The notes beneath the pieces are model-generated. The model had not been told where the DNA came from. It saw only the letters and a list, made by a program, of their open reading frames with translations, and searched no databases. Made by a program: the position numbers and the translations under genes. A stretch of 64,000 nucleotides of DNA from Aureimonas frigidaquae (GTDB lineage: Bacteria; Pseudomonadota; Alphaproteobacteria; Rhizobiales; Rhizobiaceae), in contig NZ_BBWR01000012.1 of the NCBI RefSeq assembly GCF_001463905.1, forward strand, positions 186,001 through 250,000. Direction: 5' to 3'. Positions 18,960 through 27,895 of the stretch are shown piece by piece. Position 1 is the first letter of the stretch. Each line of letters starts with the position of its first letter.

Positions 18960-20477
18960 TCATTCCCCGCGCGGATAGCGCTGGGCTTCCTCCAGTATGT
19001 TCAGGTCCATGTGGTTGCGCATGTAACGCTCCGAGGCGCGTTGCAGCGGCTGGTGGTCCCACGGATAATAGGCGCCATTGCGCAGGGCCGCATAGGTGAC
19101 GTGCCGCCGCGCCTGGCTTTCCCGCACCGCCTTGTCCAAGGCGTCGAGGTCCCACAGCCTGTCGACCTCCGCGGCCAGCGCGGCGCAGACCTTTTCGTGC
19201 TCGGCCTGGCCGGCGAGGTTCCGGCGCTCCAGCGGGTCGGCGGAAAGGTCGAAGAGCTGGTCGGGATCGGCCGCGCAGCGGTTGAACTTGAAGCGCCCCC
19301 GCCGCAGCGACACCATGGGCGCGACGCTGCCCTCGGCGGCATATTCCATGCGCACCGGCGGCCTGTCCCCGGTATGAAGCGTGTCGAGGAGCGATACGCC
19401 GTCCAGCCATTGCGCGGCCGCGCCGGGCGCCTGCCCGGCCAGGGCCGACAGCGTCGGCACGATATCCATCGTCGAGACGGGCGTATCGCAGCGGCCCGGC
19501 TCGAGGCCGGGTGCGGCGAGCATCAAAGGCACCCGGGCCGATCCCTCGAAAAAGTTCATCTTGAACCACAGGCCGCGCTCGCCCAGCATGTCGCCATGGT
19601 CGGACAGGAAGAGAATGGCCGTATTCTCGGCCATGCGGGTCCGCTCCAATATGTCGATCAGCTCGCCGATCTTCTCGTCGATATAGGAGATATTGGCGAA
19701 ATAGGCCTGCCGCGCCCGTGCCACCATATCCGGCGTGATCGCATATTCCTCGTCCTGGCAGGCTGCCATGAGCCGCAGCGTGTGCGGATCGGGCTCCGCC
19801 TGCCGGGCAAGCTGCGGCTGCAAAGCGGGGCAGTCTTCATACAGGTCGAAGAAGCGGCGGCGCGCCACATAGGGGTCGTGCGGGTGGGTGAAGGAGACCG
19901 TCAGGCAGAAGGGTCGGTCGTCCTGACGGCGGGCAAGGTCATAGAGCCGCGCGCCGGCATGGTAGGCGACCTCGTCGTCATATTCGAGCTGGTTGGTGAT
20001 CTCCGCCACGCCCGCCCCGGTGACGGAGCCGAGATTGTGGTACCACCAGTCGATACGCTCGCCCGGGCGCGCATAGTCCGGCGTCCAGCCGAAATCGGCC
20101 GGGTAGACATCCGTGGTCAGCCGCTCCTCGAAACCGTGGAGCTGGTCGGGGCCGACGAAGTGCATCTTGCCGGACAGGATGGTCCGATAGCCGGCCAGCC
20201 GCAGATAATGGGCGAAGGTCGGGATCTCCGAGGAGAACTCCGCCGCATTGTCGTAGACGCGGGTGGCCGAGGGAAGCTGCCCGCTCATGAAGGAGGCCCG
20301 GGCCGGGGCGCAGAGCGGGCTTGCCGTATAGGCGTTGGCAAAGCGCATGGAGCGTTCGGCCAGCCGGCGCAGATGCGGCACTTTCAGGAACTCGGCCGGC
20401 CCATCGGGAAAGAAGGTGCCATTGAGCTGATCGACCATGACGATCAGGATATTGGGACGGCGGGTGGCCATGGACAT
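18960..20477 (-). CDS. betC: Choline-sulfatase
   Basis: A 505-residue type I sulfatase that hydrolyses choline O-sulfate to choline and sulfate in the cytoplasm. The Cys-type active-site motif SPLCAPARASFMSGQ (C56-x-P-x-R60) supplies the residue converted to formylglycine. SGKMHFVGPDQLHGFEERL and SDHGDMLGERGLWFKM are choline-sulfatase signatures, and the C-terminus YPWDHQPLQRASERYMRNHM is family-typical. The start at 20477 or 20471 is taken because homologues open just before RRPNILIVMVDQLNG; the ribosome site is weak. It follows choX in the same operon. betA, betB and betI are not in the window. It provides choline for glycine-betaine osmoprotection and sulfate for growth. Confidence 0.93.
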   Translation of the reverse strand: MSMATRRPNILIVMVDQLNGTFFPDGPAEFLKVPHLRRLAERSMRFANAYTASPLCAPARASFMSGQLPSATRVYDNAAEFSSEIPTFAHYLRLAGYRTILSGKMHFVGPDQLHGFEERLTTDVYPADFGWTPDYARPGERIDWWYHNLGSVTGAGVAEITNQLEYDDEVAYHAGARLYDLARRQDDRPFCLTVSFTHPHDPYVARRRFFDLYEDCPALQPQLARQAEPDPHTLRLMAACQDEEYAITPDMVARARQAYFANISYIDEKIGELIDILERTRMAENTAILFLSDHGDMLGERGLWFKMNFFEGSARVPLMLAAPGLEPGRCDTPVSTMDIVPTLSALAGQAPGAAAQWLDGVSLLDTLHTGDRPPVRMEYAAEGSVAPMVSLRRGRFKFNRCAADPDQLFDLSADPLERRNLAGQAEHEKVCAALAAEVDRLWDLDALDKAVRESQARRHVTYAALRNGAYYPWDHQPLQRASERYMRNHMDLNILEEAQRYPRGE

Positions 20478-20501
20478 ATCGCTCGCTGCGGGAAACAAAG
20501 A

Positions 20502-20520
20502 CCGGCCCTCGAAGGGCCGG
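20502..20520 (-). terminator. Intercistronic hairpin after choX, with T-rich tail
   Basis: CCGGCCCT (20502-20509) and AGGGCCGG (20513-20520) form an 8-bp stem with a 3-base loop between the choX stop and the betC start. Read on the minus strand it is followed by TCTTTGTTT, so it resembles a partial intrinsic terminator that would lower betC relative to choX. Confidence 0.65.
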
Positions 20521-20545
20521 CCGGACGTTCGTTCAGGGCTGCTGC

Positions 20546-21478
20546 TCAACCGCCGATGGAAGCCTTGACGGCGGGAAGGCCGGGTTCGCCGGCCAGGGTC
20601 TCAACACCGTCGAGCCAGCCGTCCAGGACCGTCGGATTGGCCGCCAGCCAGGCCTTGGCAGCGGCGCGCGGCTCGGTCCCGGCGGCCAGCGCCTCCATCA
20701 TCTGGTTCTCCATGTCGACGGAAAAGACCAGTTGGCTGAAGAGCTTGGCCGCATTCGGGCATTCCTGGCCATAGCCCGTCCGGGCCAAGGTAAAGACCTC
20801 TGCGCCACCATAATCGGGCCCGAAATAGTCGTCGGCACCGGACAGGTAGGTAATATCGAACTGCGTGTTCATCGGATGCGGCGCCCAGGCCAGGAAGGCC
20901 ACCCATTCCTTGCGCCGCTCAGCCCGCTGCACCTGCGCCAGCATGCCCTGTTCGGACGATGCGGTCAGTTGCCAGCCCGACAGGCCGAAGGCGGGATCGG
21001 CGATCATCTTCTCGATGTTCTCGTTGGCGGGGGCCCCGGCCTCGATGCCATAGATGCGCGAGTTGAAGCGCTGGGCATTGGAGGACAGGTCCTTGACGTC
21101 GCGCACACCTTCCTGCGCCACATAGGACGGAACGGCGAGCGTGAACTTGGCGCCGGTCAGGTTGCGGGTGAGTTCCTCTGCCGCCCCGCGCGAATCGAGT
21201 TCCTTGCGGAAGGCGGTCTGTGCCGGCATCCAGTTGCCCAGGAAGACGTCGATCTCCTTGTTGCCGAGCGCCTGGTAGCCGATCGGGACCGACAAGGTCT
21301 TGACGTCGGGCGTGTAGCCGAGCCCCGCCAGCACTTCGGACGCGAGCGCATTGGTGGAGGTGATGTCGCTCCAGCCCGGATCGGACAGGCGGACGGTCGA
21401 ACAGGTCTGCGGATCCTGTGCGTGGGCGGCGCCGGCAAGGCCGATCGTCGCAGCCAGGGCAAGGGCGTAACGGGTCAT
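20546..21478 (-). CDS. choX: Choline ABC transporter substrate-binding protein ChoX
   Basis: A 310-residue periplasmic protein. The signal peptide is MTRYALALAATIGLAGAAHA. The mature part has VRLSDPGWSDITSTNALASEVL, VPIGYQALGNKEIDVFLGNWMPAQ and WVAFLAWAPHPMNTQF, which are the ChoX/ProX-type aromatic-box segments that bind quaternary amines. It delivers choline to a ChoW-ChoV importer, which is not encoded here. The start at 21478 has GGAG 5 bases upstream. Its linkage to betC indicates that uptake and release of choline are coordinated. Confidence 0.9.
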   Translation of the reverse strand: MTRYALALAATIGLAGAAHAQDPQTCSTVRLSDPGWSDITSTNALASEVLAGLGYTPDVKTLSVPIGYQALGNKEIDVFLGNWMPAQTAFRKELDSRGAAEELTRNLTGAKFTLAVPSYVAQEGVRDVKDLSSNAQRFNSRIYGIEAGAPANENIEKMIADPAFGLSGWQLTASSEQGMLAQVQRAERRKEWVAFLAWAPHPMNTQFDITYLSGADDYFGPDYGGAEVFTLARTGYGQECPNAAKLFSQLVFSVDMENQMMEALAAGTEPRAAAKAWLAANPTVLDGWLDGVETLAGEPGLPAVKASIGG

Positions 21479-21719
21479 GTCAGCTCCATCCATAGAGCGG
21501 CGCGCCCTGCGTTGAACGCGCCTTCAATCTCTTGGCGAATCGACACTCTTTTCGTTGAATGAGCAACCCTAGATTGCGGTCACGAAGTGCTTGCCCTTCT
21601 CACGCCCCTTTTACAGGTTTGATAAGCAACACACGGCTATGTTGCAGAGCACAAATTTCTTGCCGCAGTGCCAGATGACGGTTACTGTGCCGTCTCGACC
21701 GAAAGTTGATGGAGTGCCT

Positions 21720-22631
21720 ATGCCTTCGGGAGATATGTCGATCAGCCTGGTCGTATCGTCCCGCAACCGTGCGGATGGGCTGTCTGTCTGCCTGGACGCC
21801 GTTGCGCAGGCCGCGCAGCGGGCTGACGGGCTGGATCTGGAACTCGTCTTCGTGGACAACGGCTCCACCGATGCGACACCGCAGATTGTGGAGGCCTTCG
21901 CCGCGACGGCGCCCCTCTCGGTGCGCCTTCTGCGCGAGCCGCGCCCGGGCCTGTCGGTGGCGCGCAACACGGGTCTGGCCGCAGCGCGCGGAAACCTCCT
22001 CGCCTTCACCGACGACGACTGCGCGCTGGCGCCTGAATATTTCACCCGCGTGGCGGCGGCTTTCCGCAACGATGCCGAGCCGATCCTGCGCGGTGGCCGG
22101 GTGGAGCTCGGCGATGCGCGTGACCTCCCCGTGACGATCAAGACCGACGCCGAGCCGGCGCGCCTCGACCGTACGCTGCATCCGGGCGGCTTCGTGCACG
22201 GCTGCAACATGGCCTTTCCACGCACCATCCCCGAGCGGATCGGCGGTTTCGACGAGCGGTTCGGCGCCGGGGCGCGGTTCCGCTCTGGCGAGGATACGGA
22301 CTACATCCACCGCGTCTTCAAGGCCGGGATGGGTGTCGCCTACGAACCCGCCATGCTGGTTCACCATTTCCATGGGCGGCGGCGGCCGGAGGATGTCCAC
22401 CGCCTGCATGCCGGCTATGCCTTCGGCAACGGCGCGCTCTACGCCAAATACATGTTCGACCGTGGTTCCAACATGCGCGGCATGCTCCGCTGGGACCTGC
22501 GCATGGCCGCGCGCGAACTGTTCACGGGGCAGACCCTGAGCCCCGGCCTCGGCCTGACCTGGCGCGCCACCGTGCGCGACAGCCTGTCCGGCATGATGAG
22601 CTACTGGCTGAACCGCCCGCAGGCAGGCTGA
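21720..22631 (+). CDS. Family 2 glycosyltransferase (polysaccharide biosynthesis)
   Basis: A 303-residue GT-A transferase. SISLVVSSRNRADGLSVCL starts the fold, VFVDNGSTDATPQIV binds the nucleotide, AFTDDDCALAPEYF carries the DxD metal motif and SGEDTDYIHRVFKAG holds the catalytic ED. No transmembrane segments are obvious, so it is cytoplasmic or peripheral. The start at 21720 has GGAG at good spacing. It is the first of three genes (glycosyltransferase, flippase, pyruvyltransferase) that together suggest assembly and export of a pyruvylated surface polysaccharide. The sugar is not known. Confidence 0.85.
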   Translation: MPSGDMSISLVVSSRNRADGLSVCLDAVAQAAQRADGLDLELVFVDNGSTDATPQIVEAFAATAPLSVRLLREPRPGLSVARNTGLAAARGNLLAFTDDDCALAPEYFTRVAAAFRNDAEPILRGGRVELGDARDLPVTIKTDAEPARLDRTLHPGGFVHGCNMAFPRTIPERIGGFDERFGAGARFRSGEDTDYIHRVFKAGMGVAYEPAMLVHHFHGRRRPEDVHRLHAGYAFGNGALYAKYMFDRGSNMRGMLRWDLRMAARELFTGQTLSPGLGLTWRATVRDSLSGMMSYWLNRPQAG

Positions 22632-22637
22632 GCGCGC

Positions 22638-24137
22638 ATGAGCGATACGGCCGCGGCCACGACGGACCTCAAGCACAAGACCGTCTTCTCCGTCCTCTGG
22701 TCCGTGCTGCGCGTGGCTTTCAGCACGGTTGCGACCTTCGTCATCTTCCTGGTGCTGGCCCGGGTTCTCGGCCCGGCGGAGTTCGGCACCTTCGCACTGG
22801 CCAGCCTGTTCACCGAAGTCGGCCGGATCATCGCCTTCGGGGGCTTCGGCGATGCCGTGACGCGCCAGTATGCGCTGGACGAGGAACTGGCCGACACCGC
22901 CTTCTGGGCACTGGTCGTCTTCAGCATCGCCATGGGGATCGGCATCTATGCCGCCGCGCCCTTCTATGCCGGTGCGGTGCGCGATCCGGCGGTCGAGCCG
23001 ATCCTCAAATGGCTTGCTTTCCTGATTCCGCTCGGCTCGCTCGCCGTCATCCACAATGCCCGGCTTGCCCGTGATTTCCGCCACCGCAACCTGGCGGCGC
23101 AGAGCATGGCGGCCAGCCTCCTGTCGGGCGGGGCGGCCATCGCGGCGGCCCTGTCGGGCTTCGGCGTCTATGCGCTCGTGGTGCAGGCGGGCGTCCAGGC
23201 GGTCGTGACGGTGGCGCTCGGCTGGATTTTCTTTCCCTGGATGCCACGGCTGCGCTTCGACATGGCCCGGTTCCGCGGCGTCCTCGGCTTCAGCCTGAGC
23301 CTGATGGTGAGCCAGCTTCTCTGGATGCTGCTCACACGGGTGCAGGACATCTTCATCTCGCGCTGGTACGGCGCGGCGGAGGTCGGGCGCTACCGGGTGG
23401 CCTGGCGCCTGATCGAACTGATCGGCCAGGCGGTCCTGGCGCCCATCGGCAGCGTATCGCTCGTCACCCTGTCACGCCTGCAGAACGACCCGCAGGCATT
23501 GCGCAACGCCTATAACCGGATCGTCGGCGCGGCGGCGCTCGGCACCTTTCCGCTGCTCCTGGGCTTCGGCGCCCTGTCGGAAGAGACAATCCACCTACTC
23601 TTCGGCAGCCAGTGGCAGGATACCGGCCCCATCGCCTCGGTGCTGGTGCTGATGGCCGTGCCCTTCGTGATGAACGTCTTTGCCGCGCCGGCGCTCGCCG
23701 CCGTGGACAAGGCTCACACGATCATGTCCGTCGCCGCGCTGCAGCTGGCCGCAACGCTCCTCCTGACCTGGCTCCTCGTGCCCTATGGCGTGGTCTGGGT
23801 GGCGGCCGGCTACACGCTGCGGGCGTGGCTCACCATGCCCTATCAGCAGTACCTCCTGTCCCGCCATGTCGGCATTGCCCCCATGGGCACGATCCGCGCG
23901 GTCGCCCTGCCGCTGGCCGGCTCGGTCCTGATGGCCGCGACGGTCTGGCTGAGCAAGGCGGAGATCGCGTCCCTCGTCACCTCGCCCTTCGTGGCGCTGG
24001 CACTGAACGTCGCCCTGGGCGGCGTCGTCTATGCCGCATTCCTGGCGGTCTTCGGCCGTCGCACCCTCAAACCCTATACGGACATGGCCGCGGCCATGCT
24101 GGCGCGCCGCCGGCGCCCCGCCACAGGAGACGCATGA
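22638..24137 (+). CDS. Lipopolysaccharide/exopolysaccharide flippase (Wzx/polysaccharide transporter family)
   Basis: A 499-residue integral membrane protein with about 12-14 hydrophobic helices and the typical start VFSVLWSVLRVAFSTVATFV followed by LARVLGPAEFGTFALASLF. Members flip lipid-linked oligosaccharides to the periplasmic face of the inner membrane. It begins 6 bases after the glycosyltransferase stop and overlaps the next gene by four bases (ATGA), so the three form an operon. Assignment as Wzx/MOP flippase is sure; the cargo is inferred from its neighbours. Confidence 0.87.
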   Translation: MSDTAAATTDLKHKTVFSVLWSVLRVAFSTVATFVIFLVLARVLGPAEFGTFALASLFTEVGRIIAFGGFGDAVTRQYALDEELADTAFWALVVFSIAMGIGIYAAAPFYAGAVRDPAVEPILKWLAFLIPLGSLAVIHNARLARDFRHRNLAAQSMAASLLSGGAAIAAALSGFGVYALVVQAGVQAVVTVALGWIFFPWMPRLRFDMARFRGVLGFSLSLMVSQLLWMLLTRVQDIFISRWYGAAEVGRYRVAWRLIELIGQAVLAPIGSVSLVTLSRLQNDPQALRNAYNRIVGAAALGTFPLLLGFGALSEETIHLLFGSQWQDTGPIASVLVLMAVPFVMNVFAAPALAAVDKAHTIMSVAALQLAATLLLTWLLVPYGVVWVAAGYTLRAWLTMPYQQYLLSRHVGIAPMGTIRAVALPLAGSVLMAATVWLSKAEIASLVTSPFVALALNVALGGVVYAAFLAVFGRRTLKPYTDMAAAMLARRRRPATGDA

Positions 24138-25168
24138 TGCAGGAAACCAACGCCGCCATCGTCGCGCGCCTCGACGCGAAGATCGAAGACTCGCTGCGCG
24201 ACCTCGTCGACCCTTCGCGCAAGTTCGCGCTGCTGGATTTCCCCAACTACGACAATATCGGGGACAGCGCGATCTGGATGGGGGAACTCGCCTACTTCGA
24301 CCGCCACGGCATGACGGCGTCCTATGTCAGCGAGATTGGGACCTTCGACGGCGACCGGATGGAAGATGCCGTCGGCAACGGACCCATCTACCTGAGCGGC
24401 GGCGGAAACTTCGGTGATGTCTGGCCGAAGTTCCGTCCGTTTCGCGAAGCGGTCCTGAGCCGGTTCAAAGGTCGGCCCATCGTTCAGTTGCCGCAGACGA
24501 TCAAGTTCAACGCCCAGGAAAACGTAGATTCGACGGCCCGCGCCATCGAGCAGCACGGAAACTTCACCTTGCTTGTGCGCGATCAGCGCAGCCTGGAATT
24601 CGCACGGCGCTGGTTCGAGTGTGAAACGCGCCTTGTGCCGGATATGGCCTTCTGCATCGGCCCGGTGCGCCGGCCGGAGCCGCGCCACGCCCTTCTCCTG
24701 AACCTGCGCGACGATCACGAGGCGGGGGACCAGCACGATACGAGCGCTGCGCTGGCCCGTTCCGGAACGGTCCAGAGCGACTGGCCGAAGGAGGAAGCGG
24801 ATTTCCAGCGCCGCACGAAACATGCCGCGATCCTGCGCGGGCTCCTGAAGGGACAGCTCGGCGGCCGCGCACGCATGACGGAACTGGCCTACCGGGAACG
24901 CGCATCGCGCAGGTTTGACCGCGGGATCGCGCTTCTCGGCTCCGCCAGGCAGGTGATCACCGACCGCATGCACGGGCATATCATGTGCGTTCTTGCGGAC
25001 ATCCCCCACTGCGTGCTGGATAACAGCTACGGCAAGACGAGCGGTCTGATTGCGGCATGGCAGACCACGAACAGCGACCGCGCCCATCTGGCGTCGTCCA
25101 TGGAGGACGCGCTGCATACCCTCGATCTGCAACGTGGGTCCACTCAGCGCGAAGCTAGTTTGGCCTGA
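24134..25168 (+). CDS. Polysaccharide pyruvyl transferase family protein
   Basis: A 344-residue enzyme of the pyruvyltransferase family (GumL, ExoV, CsaB, EpsO relatives). FPNYDNIGDSAIWMGELAYF is the N-terminal signature. YLSGGGNFGDVWPKFRPFRE and ITDRMHGHIMCVLADIPHCV, with the conserved Arg and His, are typical. It transfers pyruvate from phosphoenolpyruvate onto a sugar to make a ketal, adding negative charge to the polysaccharide. Two overlapping ATGs (24134, 24137) are possible. The upstream frame continues open inside the flippase gene but does not resemble the family. Last gene of the cluster. Confidence 0.88.
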   Translation: MMQETNAAIVARLDAKIEDSLRDLVDPSRKFALLDFPNYDNIGDSAIWMGELAYFDRHGMTASYVSEIGTFDGDRMEDAVGNGPIYLSGGGNFGDVWPKFRPFREAVLSRFKGRPIVQLPQTIKFNAQENVDSTARAIEQHGNFTLLVRDQRSLEFARRWFECETRLVPDMAFCIGPVRRPEPRHALLLNLRDDHEAGDQHDTSAALARSGTVQSDWPKEEADFQRRTKHAAILRGLLKGQLGGRARMTELAYRERASRRFDRGIALLGSARQVITDRMHGHIMCVLADIPHCVLDNSYGKTSGLIAAWQTTNSDRAHLASSMEDALHTLDLQRGSTQREASLA

Positions 25169-25332
25169 CCAATTCCAATCATAGCGCTGGACCACGCCCG
25201 TATGCGGCATTTACCATCACGAGATCACGAAATTGGATTGACCAGTTGAGGAAGTCGCATTAAGCCTCCAAGACCTGGACGCGAGGAGGCGCCCGGGACA
25301 GGTTGCCGAGCAACGGGAGGGTTGGGCGCCGC

Positions 25333-26880
25333 ATGGACAAGGGAGTGGAACCGTCGCGCGCTGTCCTGGCGCTGGAAGGGATCGTCAAGACCTTTCCGGG
25401 CGTGAAGGCGTTGAACGGCGTGTCGCTCGATCTCCATGCCGGCGAGGTCCATGCCGTCTGCGGTGAAAACGGTGCCGGCAAGTCCACCCTGATGAAGGTG
25501 ATCAGCGGCCTGTATCAGGCGGATGAGGGCCGCATCCTCCTGGACGGGCAGGAATGCCACTTCGTCTCCACGCGCGAATCGGAAGCCGCCGGCATTGCCA
25601 TCATCCACCAGGAATTGAACCTGGTGCCGCATCTTTCGGTGGCCGAGAACATCTTCCTGGCGCGCGAGCCGCGGCGTGGCCCCTTTGTCGACTGGCGGCG
25701 CCTGAACGGCGAGGCGCAAGCGCTGCTGCGCCGCCTGGACGTCGATATCGCTCCCACGGCCGAAGTCCGGCGGCTGTCCATCGCCCAGTGCCAGATGGTC
25801 GAGATCGCCAAGGCGCTGTCGCTCAATGCGCGCGTCCTGATCATGGACGAGCCGACCTCGTCCCTGACCGAGTCCGAGACGAGCGTCCTCTTCCGCATCA
25901 TCCACGATCTCAAGCGTGCCGGCGTCGGCATCCTGTACATTTCGCACCGGCTGGACGAGATGGCCGCCATTGTGGACAGGGTCACCGTGCTGCGCGACGG
26001 CACCTATGTGTCCACCCGAGCCTTCGCCGATACGAGTGTCGACCAGATCGTCTCCGACATGGTCGGGCGCTCTTTGGAAGAGAAGTTCCCGCCCCGCACC
26101 TCACGCCCCACGCAGGAGGTCCTGTTCCGGGCCACCGGCCTGGCGCGGCGCGGCGTCTTCGAAGACATCTCCTTCGAACTGCGCCGTGGGGAGATCCTCG
26201 GCTTTGCGGGGCTGATGGGGGCCGGGCGGACGGAAGTCGCCCGCGCCATCTTCGGCGCCGATGCGCTGGATGCCGGCCGGATCGAGTTCGACGGCCGCAG
26301 CCTGTCCATCGCCGACCCGCGCGACGCCATCCGCGAGGGGCTCGCCTACCTGTCGGAGGATCGCAAGGGCAACGGGCTCGCCATCAAGATGACGGTGGCC
26401 GAAAACATGACCATGCCCAGCATGGACAAGGTGTCCGGGCCGCTCGGCTTCATCCGTTTCGGCCGTGAACAGGCTGTCGCGCGCGACTATATCGACAAGC
26501 TCGCCATCAAGACGCCGTCGGCCCGCCAGGTGACGCGCCTCCTGTCCGGCGGCAACCAGCAGAAGATCGTTATCGGCAAGTGGCTGTATCGTGGATCGCG
26601 CGTGATGATCTTCGACGAGCCGACGCGCGGCATCGACGTGGGTGCCAAATTCGCCATCTACACGCTTCTGGATGCGCTCGCCGCCGAAGGGATCGGCGTC
26701 ATCCTCATTTCGTCCGAACTGCCGGAGATTCTCGGCGTCACGGACCGGATCGCAGTGTTCCACGAGGGCCGCATCATGGCCACGCTCGACACACCGCACA
26801 CCAGCCAGGAAGAGATCATGCACTACGCATCGGGCTACGGCCTTGCGGGTGGCCAGCACGGCAGCGGGGCAACCGCATGA
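25333..26880 (+). CDS. Sugar ABC transporter ATP-binding protein, RbsA/MglA type
   Basis: A 515-residue double ATPase of the CUT2 class. The first domain has GENGAGKSTLMKVI (Walker A), IAQCQMVEIAKAL and IMDEPTSSLTESE. The second has a degenerate P-loop, GLMGAGRTEVARAI, with LLSGGNQQKIVIGKWL and IFDEPTRGIDVGAK, as is normal for the class. It drives the permease encoded next. The ATG at 25333 is chosen; a GGGAGG lies 14 bases upstream and an in-frame TTG start at 25303 is the alternative. First gene of a four-gene operon. Confidence 0.9.
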   Translation: MDKGVEPSRAVLALEGIVKTFPGVKALNGVSLDLHAGEVHAVCGENGAGKSTLMKVISGLYQADEGRILLDGQECHFVSTRESEAAGIAIIHQELNLVPHLSVAENIFLAREPRRGPFVDWRRLNGEAQALLRRLDVDIAPTAEVRRLSIAQCQMVEIAKALSLNARVLIMDEPTSSLTESETSVLFRIIHDLKRAGVGILYISHRLDEMAAIVDRVTVLRDGTYVSTRAFADTSVDQIVSDMVGRSLEEKFPPRTSRPTQEVLFRATGLARRGVFEDISFELRRGEILGFAGLMGAGRTEVARAIFGADALDAGRIEFDGRSLSIADPRDAIREGLAYLSEDRKGNGLAIKMTVAENMTMPSMDKVSGPLGFIRFGREQAVARDYIDKLAIKTPSARQVTRLLSGGNQQKIVIGKWLYRGSRVMIFDEPTRGIDVGAKFAIYTLLDALAAEGIGVILISSELPEILGVTDRIAVFHEGRIMATLDTPHTSQEEIMHYASGYGLAGGQHGSGATA

Positions 26881-27863
26881 CGAGCGAGCGCCGCAAGGAC
26901 CTTTTGCAGAAATTCGCCGCCCTGGGCAGCCTTTTCCTCCTGACCATCGCCTTTTCGGTCACGAGCAACGCCTTCTTCACCGTCAGCAACGGCATGACGA
27001 TCGCGCTGCAGGTCACCTCCATCGCCATTCTGGGCTTCGGCGCGACCTGCGTGATCATCACCGGCGGGATCGACCTGTCGGTCGGCTCGGTGCTGGCGCT
27101 GGCCGGCGTCGCGGCGGCGCTTCTCGTCAAGGCCGGGGTGCCGGTACCGGTCGGCATGCTGGGCGGCGTGATCGTCGGCGCCCTGTGCGGCTTGATCAAC
27201 GGCATCGCGGTCACGCGGCTGCACCTGCCGCCCTTCATCGCCACGCTCGGCATGATGCTGATCGCCCGTGGCGTCGCGCTCCAGATCACCGGCGCCCGGC
27301 CCGTCTCGGGCCTGGGGCAGAGCTTCGGCGTGCTCGGCAACGGTGCGCTCTTCCGGGTCGTCAATGTGGGGTCGGACGGGTTTCCGACCGTGGTCTTTCC
27401 GGGCATCCCCTATCCGGTGATCGTGATGGTGGTGCTGGCCATCATCATCTCCATCATGCTCACCCGCACGACCCTCGGCCGGCATATCTATGCCGTCGGC
27501 TCCAACGCCGAAGCGGCACGCCTGTCGGGCGTCAACGTGCGCGGCGTCACGCTCTTCACTTATGTCCTGTCGGGCACGATGGCCGGCCTGACCGGCTGTA
27601 TCCTGATGTCGCGCCTCGTCACCGCGCAGCCGAACGAAGGCGTGATGTACGAACTCGACGCCATCGCCAGCGCGGTCATCGGCGGCACGTCGCTGATGGG
27701 CGGCGTCGGCACCATATCGGGCACCATCATCGGCGCCTTCGTCATCGGCATTCTGCGGAACGGGCTGAACATGAACGGCGTGTCGGCCTTCACCCAGCAG
27801 ATCATCATCGGCGTCGTCATCCTGGTGACGGTCTGGCTCGACCAGATCCGCAACCGGCGCTGA
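26877..27863 (+). CDS. Sugar ABC transporter permease, RbsC type
   Basis: A 328-residue inner-membrane permease with around ten hydrophobic segments. ATCVIITGGIDLSVGSVLALAG and IYAVGSNAEAARLSGVNV are signatures of the RbsC/AraH/XylH family. The start overlaps the ATPase stop (ATGA), so the two are translationally coupled. Together with the binding protein it imports a pentose or other monosaccharide. The specific sugar cannot be read from the permease. Confidence 0.9.
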   Translation: MTSERRKDLLQKFAALGSLFLLTIAFSVTSNAFFTVSNGMTIALQVTSIAILGFGATCVIITGGIDLSVGSVLALAGVAAALLVKAGVPVPVGMLGGVIVGALCGLINGIAVTRLHLPPFIATLGMMLIARGVALQITGARPVSGLGQSFGVLGNGALFRVVNVGSDGFPTVVFPGIPYPVIVMVVLAIIISIMLTRTTLGRHIYAVGSNAEAARLSGVNVRGVTLFTYVLSGTMAGLTGCILMSRLVTAQPNEGVMYELDAIASAVIGGTSLMGGVGTISGTIIGAFVIGILRNGLNMNGVSAFTQQIIIGVVILVTVWLDQIRNRR

Positions 27864-27895
27864 CGCCGCCGTACACTCCAGGGAGGAACCACTAA

